64,000 nt of DNA from a virus, in the IMG/VR virus record IMGVR_UViG_3300005826_000037, positions 1 to 64,000 of that record, one strand, 5' to 3'. Position numbers and translations under genes: made by a program. The first letter of the stretch is position 1, and the number at the start of each line of letters is the position of its first letter. The notes beneath the pieces are model-generated. The model saw only the letters and a list, made by a program, of their open reading frames with translations, searched no databases and was not told the origin of the DNA. This document shows positions 55,401 through 63,315 of this stretch, piece after piece.

Positions 55401-57342
55401 TATTATCTAAAATACGATATGTTGTACTTACTTTACCATTTGGTGCGGGAGTTTCAGATCTTGCAACGATATAACCATCCCAATAACCAAATCCATATCC
55501 ATCTTGTGTCTGTCCTGACTCAAGAGTTAATTTATCTCTTTCAGTTCCATTAACATAGAAATTATTTCTATCAAGAGGAACATAGAGTTTTGTTGGATAT
55601 AGTGCTTGAGCTGAAGAAGAATAACTTACAGAGTATGCAGGGCTAGATATTCCACCATTTAATGGTCCAAGACCAAGAGGATCTACTGGCTCTAATGTTC
55701 CACTTCCAAACAAACCAATTACATTATTAGGGTATGCATAATTAGTTTCTGACTCATCATAATCTCCAGCTGCATCAACTGCACCATCAAGCACTGAAAA
55801 TGCAGCATTACTATATGGATCAGCAAGGGCGATACCAAATTCACCTTGATATGAGAATGCTATAAATCTGTAGTTATATCCTGCTTTTCTAAAAGTATCA
55901 TTAATTGTCTGCACAACAGTATCTAATGTATACTTTCCGGGAGTAACACCAAGGTTTCCTGTAACGTCTATTTCAGGCAAAACTACATATCCATCATCAG
56001 CATTTCCAGTAGGATATAATGCTAAATACAAAAGATAATGTGAAGAATCAATTAAATCTGCATTAAATCCGACACCAAGAGCCATTGCACCTGTTGGATT
56101 TGTAACTATTAAGCTTGCAGGTAATGATATCTCATCATTGTTTGCTGATGCTACAGCCAAAACCCCATATTTATTGTTATTATACAATGGTCTTTCAACC
56201 TTAGCATATCCATCAGTTGTGTAATATAGATTATTACTACTAATTCTTACAAAAAATCTACTAGGAGTTCCTGGAATATACTTCTTCTCTTTGATAAGGA
56301 AAGGAATCTCAACTGTACCATAATTGATCCTTATTATATCTCCAACCTTTGCTAAAGCAAATTGTGAGTCAAATAAGAAGCTTGATGTAGCAGATGAATT
56401 TGGAGTGAATTCTATAATGTCATCACCATATTCGATATTATCAACAGGAGAGCTACTAGAACCATTATTTCTAAGATGTGTAGTAACTTGAGTTGATGGA
56501 ACAATAGTTTGCCCACGTGCATCTGCAGTAAGAACTGCGGATCTAGAAGCTCTAGAAACACCATTAGAATACAGATTCTGAATTCTTGTTCCGTATAAAA
56601 AGATGCTAGCATCATCAAGGTGTTGGGCAAATAATTGCAAATCATTTACTGTTTGTGGTATTACAGAAAATCTAGTTGTATCAAGGTAAATACCAGAAGA
56701 TGTGTGAGCATAATCAGCAGGGTAAGTACCGCCATTATTTGTAGTTATTGAGATTGAAGACGTACCAGACCCATCAGACCATTGGTGATTGAGAACTTCA
56801 GAGTTCAATTCATTCAATGCTGTGTATGAGTCTGTATTATCTCTGTATGTTCTGTATCTACTAAGGAAATAATCTGTTGCACTTTCACTGACACTAATTC
56901 CACTAAGTGGATGCTTATAAGTTATACCAAGAATATGTGGTTCTAACTTTATTCCTGTTAAAGATATCCATGAAATAGAAGTATTTATATCACCAGCAAG
57001 ATCTCTAGTATAATTAAATAAATCAGCAGTTTTATAATCAAGAGATAATTTAGATTCAGGAATTCCTGCATTGTTCGCTATTTGTGGGTTTGTAATTGGT
57101 AGAGTAACTAAACCTAAACTTGTTAATGCAGATGGTTTTATATATCCATCTGCTCCAATAGAAATCCCAAGCCTATTGGCAAGAGTACCTGCGCTTCCAG
57201 ATAAACCCAATCCAAACTCAGCTTGCATATTAAATATGGCTTCGCGACATCCATTTATAGCTTCATCACCAATTTCAGTTATATTATTGTTAACTGGAGG
57301 AAGTGTTGTGTCATCATCATAATCGTTAGGGTAGTTACTCAT
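52459..57342 (-). CDS. Giant tail fibre/spike protein with C-terminal beta-helix
   Basis: A protein of 1627 residues. Residues 1-100 hold a Pro/Asn-rich attachment segment and a fibre start (LGLSGSAGTLANRLGI). A large beta-rich region follows with six DGY turns. The C-terminal third, from about 1130, is a right-handed parallel beta-helix with Asn/Ile ladders (NIIINEVAE, NLVISGNDIVIRNMTI, NVVFENCTI, NITFKNCSI). This fold is common in phage tail spikes that bind or cut polysaccharide. No catalytic residues can be picked out. Ribosome site GGTGAG. The next gene probably extends the helix. Confidence 0.75.
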   Translation of the reverse strand: MSNYPNDYDDDTTLPPVNNNITEIGDEAINGCREAIFNMQAEFGLGLSGSAGTLANRLGISIGADGYIKPSALTSLGLVTLPITNPQIANNAGIPESKLSLDYKTADLFNYTRDLAGDINTSISWISLTGIKLEPHILGITYKHPLSGISVSESATDYFLSRYRTYRDNTDSYTALNELNSEVLNHQWSDGSGTSSISITTNNGGTYPADYAHTSSGIYLDTTRFSVIPQTVNDLQLFAQHLDDASIFLYGTRIQNLYSNGVSRASRSAVLTADARGQTIVPSTQVTTHLRNNGSSSSPVDNIEYGDDIIEFTPNSSATSSFLFDSQFALAKVGDIIRINYGTVEIPFLIKEKKYIPGTPSRFFVRISSNNLYYTTDGYAKVERPLYNNNKYGVLAVASANNDEISLPASLIVTNPTGAMALGVGFNADLIDSSHYLLYLALYPTGNADDGYVVLPEIDVTGNLGVTPGKYTLDTVVQTINDTFRKAGYNYRFIAFSYQGEFGIALADPYSNAAFSVLDGAVDAAGDYDESETNYAYPNNVIGLFGSGTLEPVDPLGLGPLNGGISSPAYSVSYSSSAQALYPTKLYVPLDRNNFYVNGTERDKLTLESGQTQDGYGFGYWDGYIVARSETPAPNGKVSTTYRILDNILSSVNIRPGSTVVVQPMSPTINYIDYGRFVVSSVVFTECGVDCYTDVTVYDAVHGTGSSPYTSASSGHFRIYFNSGSVPVNSENMSDYTTASPFKRYLEIYVDEEAKTFAHERGRFTNGTGDITVNSIPLRLTTVELSKMELIGISPKLRGYQFSSITKISLYIDSLVSSSGLIDGYLASYDGTNLTHIGPTTTGRLGQVLRFYDETNVDYIDVLFPVDGSFSNITEEVVDIQLFPSLSADKEIMMVASCQYNTETNYINYVTDKRQFGNVSEDELSTSALDYISLPDKLLHQNGVFKGFDAQDVTPISNPNSGQIYLSGGSALVGGKIIYMNNETVSIPIIKEIYFSTLYNINWILCVSNSGDFQAIPSLDYDSILSTPSGNRNFNAYNPATTSSYYIEAITFSDLVNNRKDLTPLYIVSSTVSGSSISLVLNDVRKFVNDNESNDTIILNNNSKQGNFYSVESIFNWLKYGGSHNNNIIINEVAETITKPITLDSANIDGRNTSSLTFSENLVISGNDIVIRNMTITFEKLLGIFLSNNVVFENCTIYFYPSTTPTDNILAQLLSSNNITFKNCSITATYGSPTSEGGRVFNLDDISNFSFINSDVTVNFNNGSYRPGDVFYITNEFYGNSSYLVFSESSISGNFRRAISVENSYFHDMLVKNCYIENTYVPGLEISYDVDDLINNGNGFMYFTNTEAYNIEINNTEFKFGNAFISTDNRLTFINFNLDNGDLVENVKITNCKFNNIESSGTVDDFRAAIAVINNSTSISEQTPPTIRNFEISRNVCDRNQMIVLTSTTYTTANNVKAMYPTYLAAQNCVIKDNICGAIGYWIGEGRRIINESPNITRDNNKEFGLTISRNTCNVITNLDYKGLAYSIAEYSSVQAKQINTCAYTSSYVVIDGNRASWIIVSVADYIGSKFVRKEPKKGTIHIINNTLSATSLAYISPYSTGTSFDEKTYYAVHVDGLVYDDYTFTT

Positions 57343-57379
57343 ATCTCACCATTTCTCTTTTCAATTATATATAACTGAA

Positions 57380-57742
57380 TTATTCTTCGCTTATTTTGCC
57401 TTTTGTGAGTGATGCAATTTTATCTCCAATTGCTGCTTTAACCCATCTCCATACAAATCCAGCCAAAAGACCTGCACATAAACCAAAAGCCAATCTACCA
57501 CTAGCAGATGAAATCTCTAATGGATAAGGATATTGTTTAGCAAAAAACGCTCCTAATAGACCTAATACTACTGGTAAAATAGGTAGAATTAAATTTGCCC
57601 ATAAGTGATTTTCTTTTGGTGACATATTATACTTTTGTAATACATAATCTACAACATTTCTTACTACAAAAGTTACTGCTGACACAGCGATACAAAACAA
57701 AACAAACTGCCAACTAAAAAGGGCTTCCAATGCACTGTCCAT
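57380..57742 (-). CDS. Small membrane protein, possible holin
   Basis: A protein of 120 residues with three hydrophobic segments: 8-28 (FVLFCIAVSAVTFVV), 48-66 (LWANLILPILPVVLGLLGAFF) and 83-103 (LAFGLCAGLLAGFVW), and a charged C-terminus. The size and topology fit a class I holin, which opens the membrane for the endolysin. It lies between two fibre genes, away from the lysozyme gene at 3817. AAGGAG precedes the start. Another membrane role is possible, so holin is a moderate guess. Confidence 0.6.
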   Translation of the reverse strand: MDSALEALFSWQFVLFCIAVSAVTFVVRNVVDYVLQKYNMSPKENHLWANLILPILPVVLGLLGAFFAKQYPYPLEISSASGRLAFGLCAGLLAGFVWRWVKAAIGDKIASLTKGKISEE

Positions 57743-57778
57743 GATTTTCTCCTTACGAGTTATGCAAAAGAATTGATA

Positions 57779-59221
57779 TTAAGCTACTTTAACTAAATCC
57801 ATTTTAACATGAATGTTCCAGTATGAGGTAATACCACCAGTGGTATTATATGAGGTCCTAATAACAATATCATTACCTGTAAGATTATATATAGGAGCGG
57901 CACTCCAAGTACCACCAGTAGATGAATGAACTGTAGTTATACCAGTTTGAGTTACAGAGCCTGTTATCCTATTTGTAGCAAGAATTTGTTTTTTCTGATA
58001 ACAATTTCCATTACTACCAACACCAACTGCAGTAATTTCAATCAATGCAGCAGAATATTGAGGCATTGTTATTGTCAAAACATCTACCGTCGCCGTAGTT
58101 GCTGTAGCATTTACCTGATATCCATCTCCAGGATTATCAAGATTGTCTCCTACTTTATAAGAATCGGCAAGTGCCTCTGATACTCCTAATGAATAATCAT
58201 TATTATCAGTTTGTACTACACGAAGTTTTCCAGCAGTTGAATATAATATAGAACCTGTATAATTTGGACCCCTTGTAGGTGTTGGTGATGAATTGCCAAT
58301 ATAAATAATTTTACTACCAGTATTTTCAGGTAATCTACTAGTAAGTGTCGTTGTGTCTGAACAAAATGCAACTACTTTTCTACTACCAATTTCTCCAATT
58401 GACTGAATTTCTTCTACAAATAATAAAATATCACTACTATTATTTGCCTGTGTACCAATCCAAACTCCTCCATGCAATTCAGAAGAAGAATACCCTCCTC
58501 CCAAATATAACCTTCCTCCTTTATCAACCGTAGAACCTTGAGCCCTAAGTTTTAAACCATTTCCAACTCCTGTTGTTCTAGAACTATAAAATCCAATATT
58601 ATAACTATCTAAAATACTACCTTCAAATAATATATTTGAACAATTTACAGTCAACACTGAATCTCCATCACCAGTTACACTGACAATTTCTATATTATTT
58701 GATGTTCCGCTTACATCTCCACCAACTACTAAATTTCCAGGAACCCATTGACTTCCACTCCAATATAAAACATTATTTGTCGATGGAGAAGAACTACTAA
58801 TAGCATTTCCTCTAAGTTTAATTACAGATACAGAATTATAAGATCCACTAATATCACCCCCCAAAGAAACAGGTCCCCAACCAGAACCGTTATATCCTAA
58901 TATCTGACCAGATGTAGGAGATGAAGATAATACCGGTGTTGCCTGTAATCTTGAGACTAATGGAGAAGAATAAGTTCCTCCCAAATCTCCTGTCAATTTT
59001 ATTCCACCAGTTACTGATGCTGTTGCATTAGGGAATACTCCAGGAATATAACCAGAAATAGCTGTAAGTGCCGATTGTATATCTGTATATGGAGTTCCAT
59101 CAATTGTTACAGAACAAGCAATTGCTCCGCCCAAATGTTGATATGCGTATCCATCAACATGATTTTGAAAATCATATCGACTAGTTGCTAATTGCCCAAT
59201 TCCCGGTCTATAATTTCCCAT
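57779..59221 (-). CDS. Tail fibre protein
   Basis: A protein of 480 residues. Residues 55-130 have short repeated fibre units (GGIKLTGDLGGTYSSPLVSRL, GDISGSYNSVSVIKLRGN, GDVSGTSNNIEIVSVTGD). The C-terminal 100 residues form a beta-rich tip like that of other fibres (LTITMPQYSAALIEITAVGV, IVIRTSYNTTGG). Two DGY turns. AAGGAA precedes the start, and the gene follows the FN3/HxH protein. It probably recognises the host surface. Confidence 0.72.
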   Translation of the reverse strand: MGNYRPGIGQLATSRYDFQNHVDGYAYQHLGGAIACSVTIDGTPYTDIQSALTAISGYIPGVFPNATASVTGGIKLTGDLGGTYSSPLVSRLQATPVLSSSPTSGQILGYNGSGWGPVSLGGDISGSYNSVSVIKLRGNAISSSSPSTNNVLYWSGSQWVPGNLVVGGDVSGTSNNIEIVSVTGDGDSVLTVNCSNILFEGSILDSYNIGFYSSRTTGVGNGLKLRAQGSTVDKGGRLYLGGGYSSSELHGGVWIGTQANNSSDILLFVEEIQSIGEIGSRKVVAFCSDTTTLTSRLPENTGSKIIYIGNSSPTPTRGPNYTGSILYSTAGKLRVVQTDNNDYSLGVSEALADSYKVGDNLDNPGDGYQVNATATTATVDVLTITMPQYSAALIEITAVGVGSNGNCYQKKQILATNRITGSVTQTGITTVHSSTGGTWSAAPIYNLTGNDIVIRTSYNTTGGITSYWNIHVKMDLVKVA

Positions 59222-59232
59222 TATTTTATTCC

Positions 59233-61242
59233 TTAAGGTAACACAATAGTGTGCGTATGACCCAATACAATCGATACAACACCTGCAATAATTTGATGAT
59301 TATGTCCTTGTGAAACATTTGTAGTTTGATTTATTTGAGAAATTGATGTAATACCTTCGTTTACAACAATCTCATGAGTATGTGGCAGGATATTTGAAGC
59401 AACACCAATACTTGTATTCAACTTTGAAGGAAACATACTAGTATCGCTAAATATTCTTATTTGATAAGCTGGATCAAACTTTCTAATTCTTTGCGCCCTA
59501 AATTTTTGACCGCCTTGCTGCCCAATCATAGTATTATTTCTAGTTACAGATAATACTTCATACCTATACTCTTCATTTCCATTAAGGTCATATAATACTA
59601 TAATATCCCTATCTTTTATAGTAGGAACTGTAAGTGTCCAAAATTCTGTCTGAAACTCAGACTCCAAACCAGCTTCTGTCATTTTTACATCTTCTTCGGT
59701 TGGTCCAGGTCTTACCAAAATTCTACCATCAGATCTTCTTGGATTAAAATATTGTTCATATCCAATGACAAATTTAGTACCATGACATAATGGGCATCTA
59801 TCATCTGGATACTCACTAGACTCAAGATAACAAGAGCAAGTTATTCCTGTTCTAGTTCTCTTAATAAGAACTGCTTGTTTACCAGTATTATCTAAAAGAA
59901 CCTCTTGACGTTGATTATTATGATCTTGAACAGAGAATCCTCTAAGTACATTATAATTTCCATACTTATCAATACATCCCATTTCTCCACCAATATAACT
60001 TCCAACACATGTTCCATTTAATAATTGAACTGGATCTGTTCTATGATATCCGGCATAATCATACCTTGGAAAATCTATATTTTCTTCATCACTCACACTT
60101 AAATCAGATGTTAATAAATCTTTTGTTACTTGATGATATCCGTCCGTCGCTGTGTATGGATAATTGGGATATTCAAATCTTGACTCACACAAAAATATAT
60201 TGTCATATTTTGTATCCTCTCCCGATACAAAATAAATAACAGCAGGATTCCAATATAAATCACCATCATAGCCATCTGTATTATGTAATGTAGCAGTAGT
60301 TCCGCTATACCCTCTACCTCCAGCAATTGTTTCAGATCCATCAACACCAATGATAAATGAATCCCCTTCAACAAATGGATATCCATCATATTCAACTATT
60401 GAAAAACTAAATATTCCATTGGATATGTTATAACCATCAGCTGTCCAAATATATGGGTCTGAATATCCATCCCTTACAGCGCCAACATAAGGGTTTGTAT
60501 AACCATCTTTAACATATCCATCAGTAGGATAAACAACTCCAGAATATGACCCAACAGATATAAACTTTGCAGTTGATTCTATTGGATTTCCATATCCATC
60601 TTTTTGAACAGAAATACATTGTATTTTCCATGTTTCTGTTATTGCGCTAAGATCTTCCAGAGTTAAATTAGCTAGATATCCATCACCAACATTTCCATAT
60701 GAAGGAAGATAATTAGATCCTCCTTGATCTATAAAATGAGCGCTGATAAACGTATCACCAGGAACACCTAATGTATTAGCTATAGAATTTGTAGTTGTAT
60801 AATGAATTAATTCTGCACCAATTCTTACAACTCCTTCATCAGGAAAATCAGTAACATCCATTAGTGGGATTATTAAATCAGTACTTGTTATATTGTTCGC
60901 TAATAAACTACTAGGAACAATTCTTAAATTATCGTAAGCAACCAATAAATTTGTTAAATCGGTCACTGACTCATCATATTCCACAGCTCTAACGGAAAAG
61001 AAATACAATTGTCCTGGAGTTAAATCAATGATGTTTGCTTCTGTAGCACCATCAATAGATACATACTTAACACCCTCAGAAAATACATCTTCCTTAATTG
61101 TAGAATAATAAATATAATAGGCGATACTATTTGTAGATATTGTTGGGTACGCTTGGTGCCACTTCAAATTAATGGTATAGCCATCGCCCAAGCTGGTTAA
61201 AGCATCTAAACCGCCAATTATAGGTGATGGATAAAAAACCAT
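59233..61242 (-). CDS. Virion protein: FN3, sheath-like inserted domain, Cys cluster, HxH tip
   Basis: A protein of 669 residues. Residues 4-95 read as a fibronectin type III domain (YTINLKWHQAYP ... YYIYYST ... LTPGQLYFFSVRAVE). Residues 171-300 closely match the sheath insertion at 130-250 but carry many DGY turns. Cys469, Cys471, Cys483 and Cys486 (CSCY ... CPLC) form a likely zinc site. The C-terminus has three HxH motifs (HTH at 621, HNH at 647, HTH at 662), like the metal-binding tips of phage spikes and fibres. Ten DGY turns in total. Its start overlaps the HExxH gene stop. Likely a baseplate or fibre adaptor. Confidence 0.72.
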   Translation of the reverse strand: MVFYPSPIIGGLDALTSLGDGYTINLKWHQAYPTISTNSIAYYIYYSTIKEDVFSEGVKYVSIDGATEANIIDLTPGQLYFFSVRAVEYDESVTDLTNLLVAYDNLRIVPSSLLANNITSTDLIIPLMDVTDFPDEGVVRIGAELIHYTTTNSIANTLGVPGDTFISAHFIDQGGSNYLPSYGNVGDGYLANLTLEDLSAITETWKIQCISVQKDGYGNPIESTAKFISVGSYSGVVYPTDGYVKDGYTNPYVGAVRDGYSDPYIWTADGYNISNGIFSFSIVEYDGYPFVEGDSFIIGVDGSETIAGGRGYSGTTATLHNTDGYDGDLYWNPAVIYFVSGEDTKYDNIFLCESRFEYPNYPYTATDGYHQVTKDLLTSDLSVSDEENIDFPRYDYAGYHRTDPVQLLNGTCVGSYIGGEMGCIDKYGNYNVLRGFSVQDHNNQRQEVLLDNTGKQAVLIKRTRTGITCSCYLESSEYPDDRCPLCHGTKFVIGYEQYFNPRRSDGRILVRPGPTEEDVKMTEAGLESEFQTEFWTLTVPTIKDRDIIVLYDLNGNEEYRYEVLSVTRNNTMIGQQGGQKFRAQRIRKFDPAYQIRIFSDTSMFPSKLNTSIGVASNILPHTHEIVVNEGITSISQINQTTNVSQGHNHQIIAGVVSIVLGHTHTIVLP

Positions 61243-61766
61243 TAGATCTTCTCCAACAAAATATTCTCAAGCTTGTCTTTCTCATTATCATCGTCAATAT
61301 CATGATGATTTAACAAATGATCAACATATTTTTCTGCTTCATCTTCTCCAAAATGTTCAGATATATAGCTTATTTGATTCTGAAAGCCCTCTTGCTCAAA
61401 AGGGTTATCAAGATATTTTCCATAGTCTGAGCTTTGCGTTGGCTTGTCTCCAGATGTTTGTTGCAAATAATGAGTGATCTCATGTATTAAATATGAAGCA
61501 TCTTTTAAATCCAAACCATCTTCAAGCAACTTATAATTAATATATATAATTCCGTGGTCACATTTTGCACTAACATCCAAATCTTTAAAATACATCGGAA
61601 TAAAATCAATCTCATTGAGATCTATATTATATTCTGAAAATATCTTTTGCATAACAGGATCTTTTTTTACAATCCCTTTTAACTTATTAATCAAAATAAG
61701 AAGTGCTTCTGGCGGCAAAGATTTAACATCTTCTATAGATATTTTTTTAGACATGATATTATGCAT
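61242..61766 (-). CDS. Putative zinc metalloprotease-like protein (HExxH)
   Basis: A protein of 174 residues. LIHEITHYLQQ at about 92-102 contains the zincin HExxH motif (His94-Glu-Ile-Thr-His98). The C-terminus is strongly acidic and the N-terminal half helical. It ends on the first base of the FN3/HxH gene. It could be a virion maturation or host-facing protease, but no third ligand can be assigned. ATGs at 61766 and 61754 are both possible; neither has a good ribosome site. It is divergent from the LAGLIDADG gene. Confidence 0.65.
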   Translation of the reverse strand: MHNIMSKKISIEDVKSLPPEALLILINKLKGIVKKDPVMQKIFSEYNIDLNEIDFIPMYFKDLDVSAKCDHGIIYINYKLLEDGLDLKDASYLIHEITHYLQQTSGDKPTQSSDYGKYLDNPFEQEGFQNQISYISEHFGEDEAEKYVDHLLNHHDIDDDNEKDKLENILLEKI

Positions 61767-61813
61767 ATCTTGTTATTAGATGTATCGGCTAAAACATTGC
61801 ATGGAGTTAATAT
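61767..61813. promoter_or_regulatory. Divergent intergenic region
   Basis: The 47 bases between the minus HExxH gene and the plus LAGLIDADG gene must hold promoters for the plus-strand island unless it is read through. GGAGTTAATAT precedes the plus ATG. No clear -10/-35 pair is seen in it. Confidence 0.3.
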
Positions 61814-62653
61814 ATGGGAATAAAATTTGAAAAAAAGATATATGATGAATCATTCGAAAAAGAAGTGGTAAAAAAATATATAGAGGTACAATCAATCAAA
61901 AAAACATCATATGAATTCGAAATATCAACAAGGCAAATAACTAATATTTTAGATAAACATAGTATTGCACACAATATAACCAGAAAAATACAAATGAATG
62001 AAGAATATTTTGATAAAAATGATGATGAGATTATTGGAAATGATGTTATGTACTGGGCAGGATTCATTGCTGCTGATGGAAATGTTATGAATAATTCAAA
62101 TACACGAAGTTATTTTTTAACAATAAAATTATCTAAAAAAGATAAAAACCATCTTGAACAGTTCAGAAAATGTATTCAAACAAATGCTACAATAAAAGAC
62201 AAAACGCATCCTTCTAAATACTATTTAGACAGATATTGGAAAAAAACTTATTCTAGCACTATTGTTCTTAATTCAAAATACCTAGTTAACTCACTAACAA
62301 AATATAACATCATCCCTAATAAAACTAAAATATATGAATTCCCACAAATACTAAAAGAACATAAATTTGTAAATTCTTTCATAAGAGGATATTTAGATGG
62401 TGATGGCAGTATTTCTTTTAAAAACGAATCATTAAGAATCAATTTTTATGGAACACAAAATTGCCTAACAAATATATCTGAAGTTATAACAAATGAATGT
62501 GGTATATCAATACACTCTCCTTTTAAAAATAGAACCATTTATAGTTTAGAATATAATAGTCAAGATGCTGTTTTATTAGCAAAATGGTTGTACAAAAAAC
62601 AAAATATATATTTGGAAAGAAAATTCAAACTTATTGAAAACCTAATAAAATAG
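61814..62653 (+). CDS. Free-standing LAGLIDADG homing endonuclease
   Basis: A protein of 279 residues on the opposite strand to its neighbours. Residues 10-55 look like a helix-turn-helix. The two LAGLIDADG helices are YWAGFIAADGNV at about 80-91 and FIRGYLDGDGSI at about 193-204, with the catalytic Asp in each. GGAG lies 7 bases before the start. It makes a double-strand cut at an intron-less allele site and so spreads the gene. It is unrelated in sequence to the intein endonuclease as far as can be seen. Confidence 0.88.
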   Translation: MGIKFEKKIYDESFEKEVVKKYIEVQSIKKTSYEFEISTRQITNILDKHSIAHNITRKIQMNEEYFDKNDDEIIGNDVMYWAGFIAADGNVMNNSNTRSYFLTIKLSKKDKNHLEQFRKCIQTNATIKDKTHPSKYYLDRYWKKTYSSTIVLNSKYLVNSLTKYNIIPNKTKIYEFPQILKEHKFVNSFIRGYLDGDGSISFKNESLRINFYGTQNCLTNISEVITNECGISIHSPFKNRTIYSLEYNSQDAVLLAKWLYKKQNIYLERKFKLIENLIK

Positions 62654-62693
62654 TCATATTTGCACATACAATAGCAAGTCAAGGAGAATAACT

Positions 62694-63266
62694 ATGGCTC
62701 TTTTAGGTATAAAAGTTCCTCAATCAATAGCTAGAACATTAAGACAAATAGATGCCCCTGGTAAAAAAGAGGACTCTTCCGATTTTCATATCACATTATT
62801 AATATTCAATGAAGATATTAGTATATCTGAGGTTGCGAAATCAGTAGAAGCTATTGGTAATGCAATAAAAGATGTAAATCCTTTCAAATTGAAACTAAAC
62901 AAAGTTTCATGTTTTCCAAAGCGTGGAGATAATCCTGTTCCTATAATTATGCCTATTGAGTCCGAAGATCTTCAAGAATTACGATCTAAAGTAAAAAAAG
63001 CTCTTAAAAAACATAAAGTTGAGTTTAATGATACATTCAAAGAATACAGACCTCACATTACATTATCATATGATGAAAATGAAGTAAAAGACTTTAAAGT
63101 CGATAAAGAGGAATTTATGGTGGATGAAATTGTGTTGTGGTCAGGAAATGAAGGTTTAAATGAAAAGGAATTATTTGTGACTTTCCCTCTTAGTAGCAAA
63201 AAGAAAAAGAATTCTGCATTACTAAGACGTATTGAATATTTCTATAAAATGGCTGTGCATTTATAA
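62694..63266 (+). CDS. 2H phosphoesterase superfamily protein (LigT-like)
   Basis: A protein of 190 residues with the two family motifs HxT: FHITLL with His32/Thr34 and PHITLSY with His121/Thr123, about 89 residues apart. The 2H fold hydrolyses 2',3'-cyclic or 2'-5' phosphodiesters; phage members include the anti-CBASS enzyme Acb1, which cuts cyclic nucleotide signals. The C-terminus is Lys rich and basic. AAGGAG lies 7 bases upstream. It is co-directional with the LAGLIDADG gene (40-base gap). Substrate unknown: RNA repair or anti-defence are both possible. Confidence 0.78.
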   Translation: MALLGIKVPQSIARTLRQIDAPGKKEDSSDFHITLLIFNEDISISEVAKSVEAIGNAIKDVNPFKLKLNKVSCFPKRGDNPVPIIMPIESEDLQELRSKVKKALKKHKVEFNDTFKEYRPHITLSYDENEVKDFKVDKEEFMVDEIVLWSGNEGLNEKELFVTFPLSSKKKKNSALLRRIEYFYKMAVHL

Positions 63267-63315
63267 AAGACCCAACTGCGTCAACTATTAAGAACACTCG
63301 TAAGTGCTTGTTTTC
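63267..63315. other. Short convergent gap
   Basis: The 49 bases between the plus 2H gene and the minus structural gene contain a weak stem (CACT/AGTG) followed by TTGTTTTC on the plus strand. This may be a weak terminator. Confidence 0.2.

Noticed and set aside
61807-62067. Minus-strand open frame across the start of the LAGLIDADG gene
   Set aside because: The plus frame has both LAGLIDADG motifs and a ribosome site; the minus frame is a shadow.
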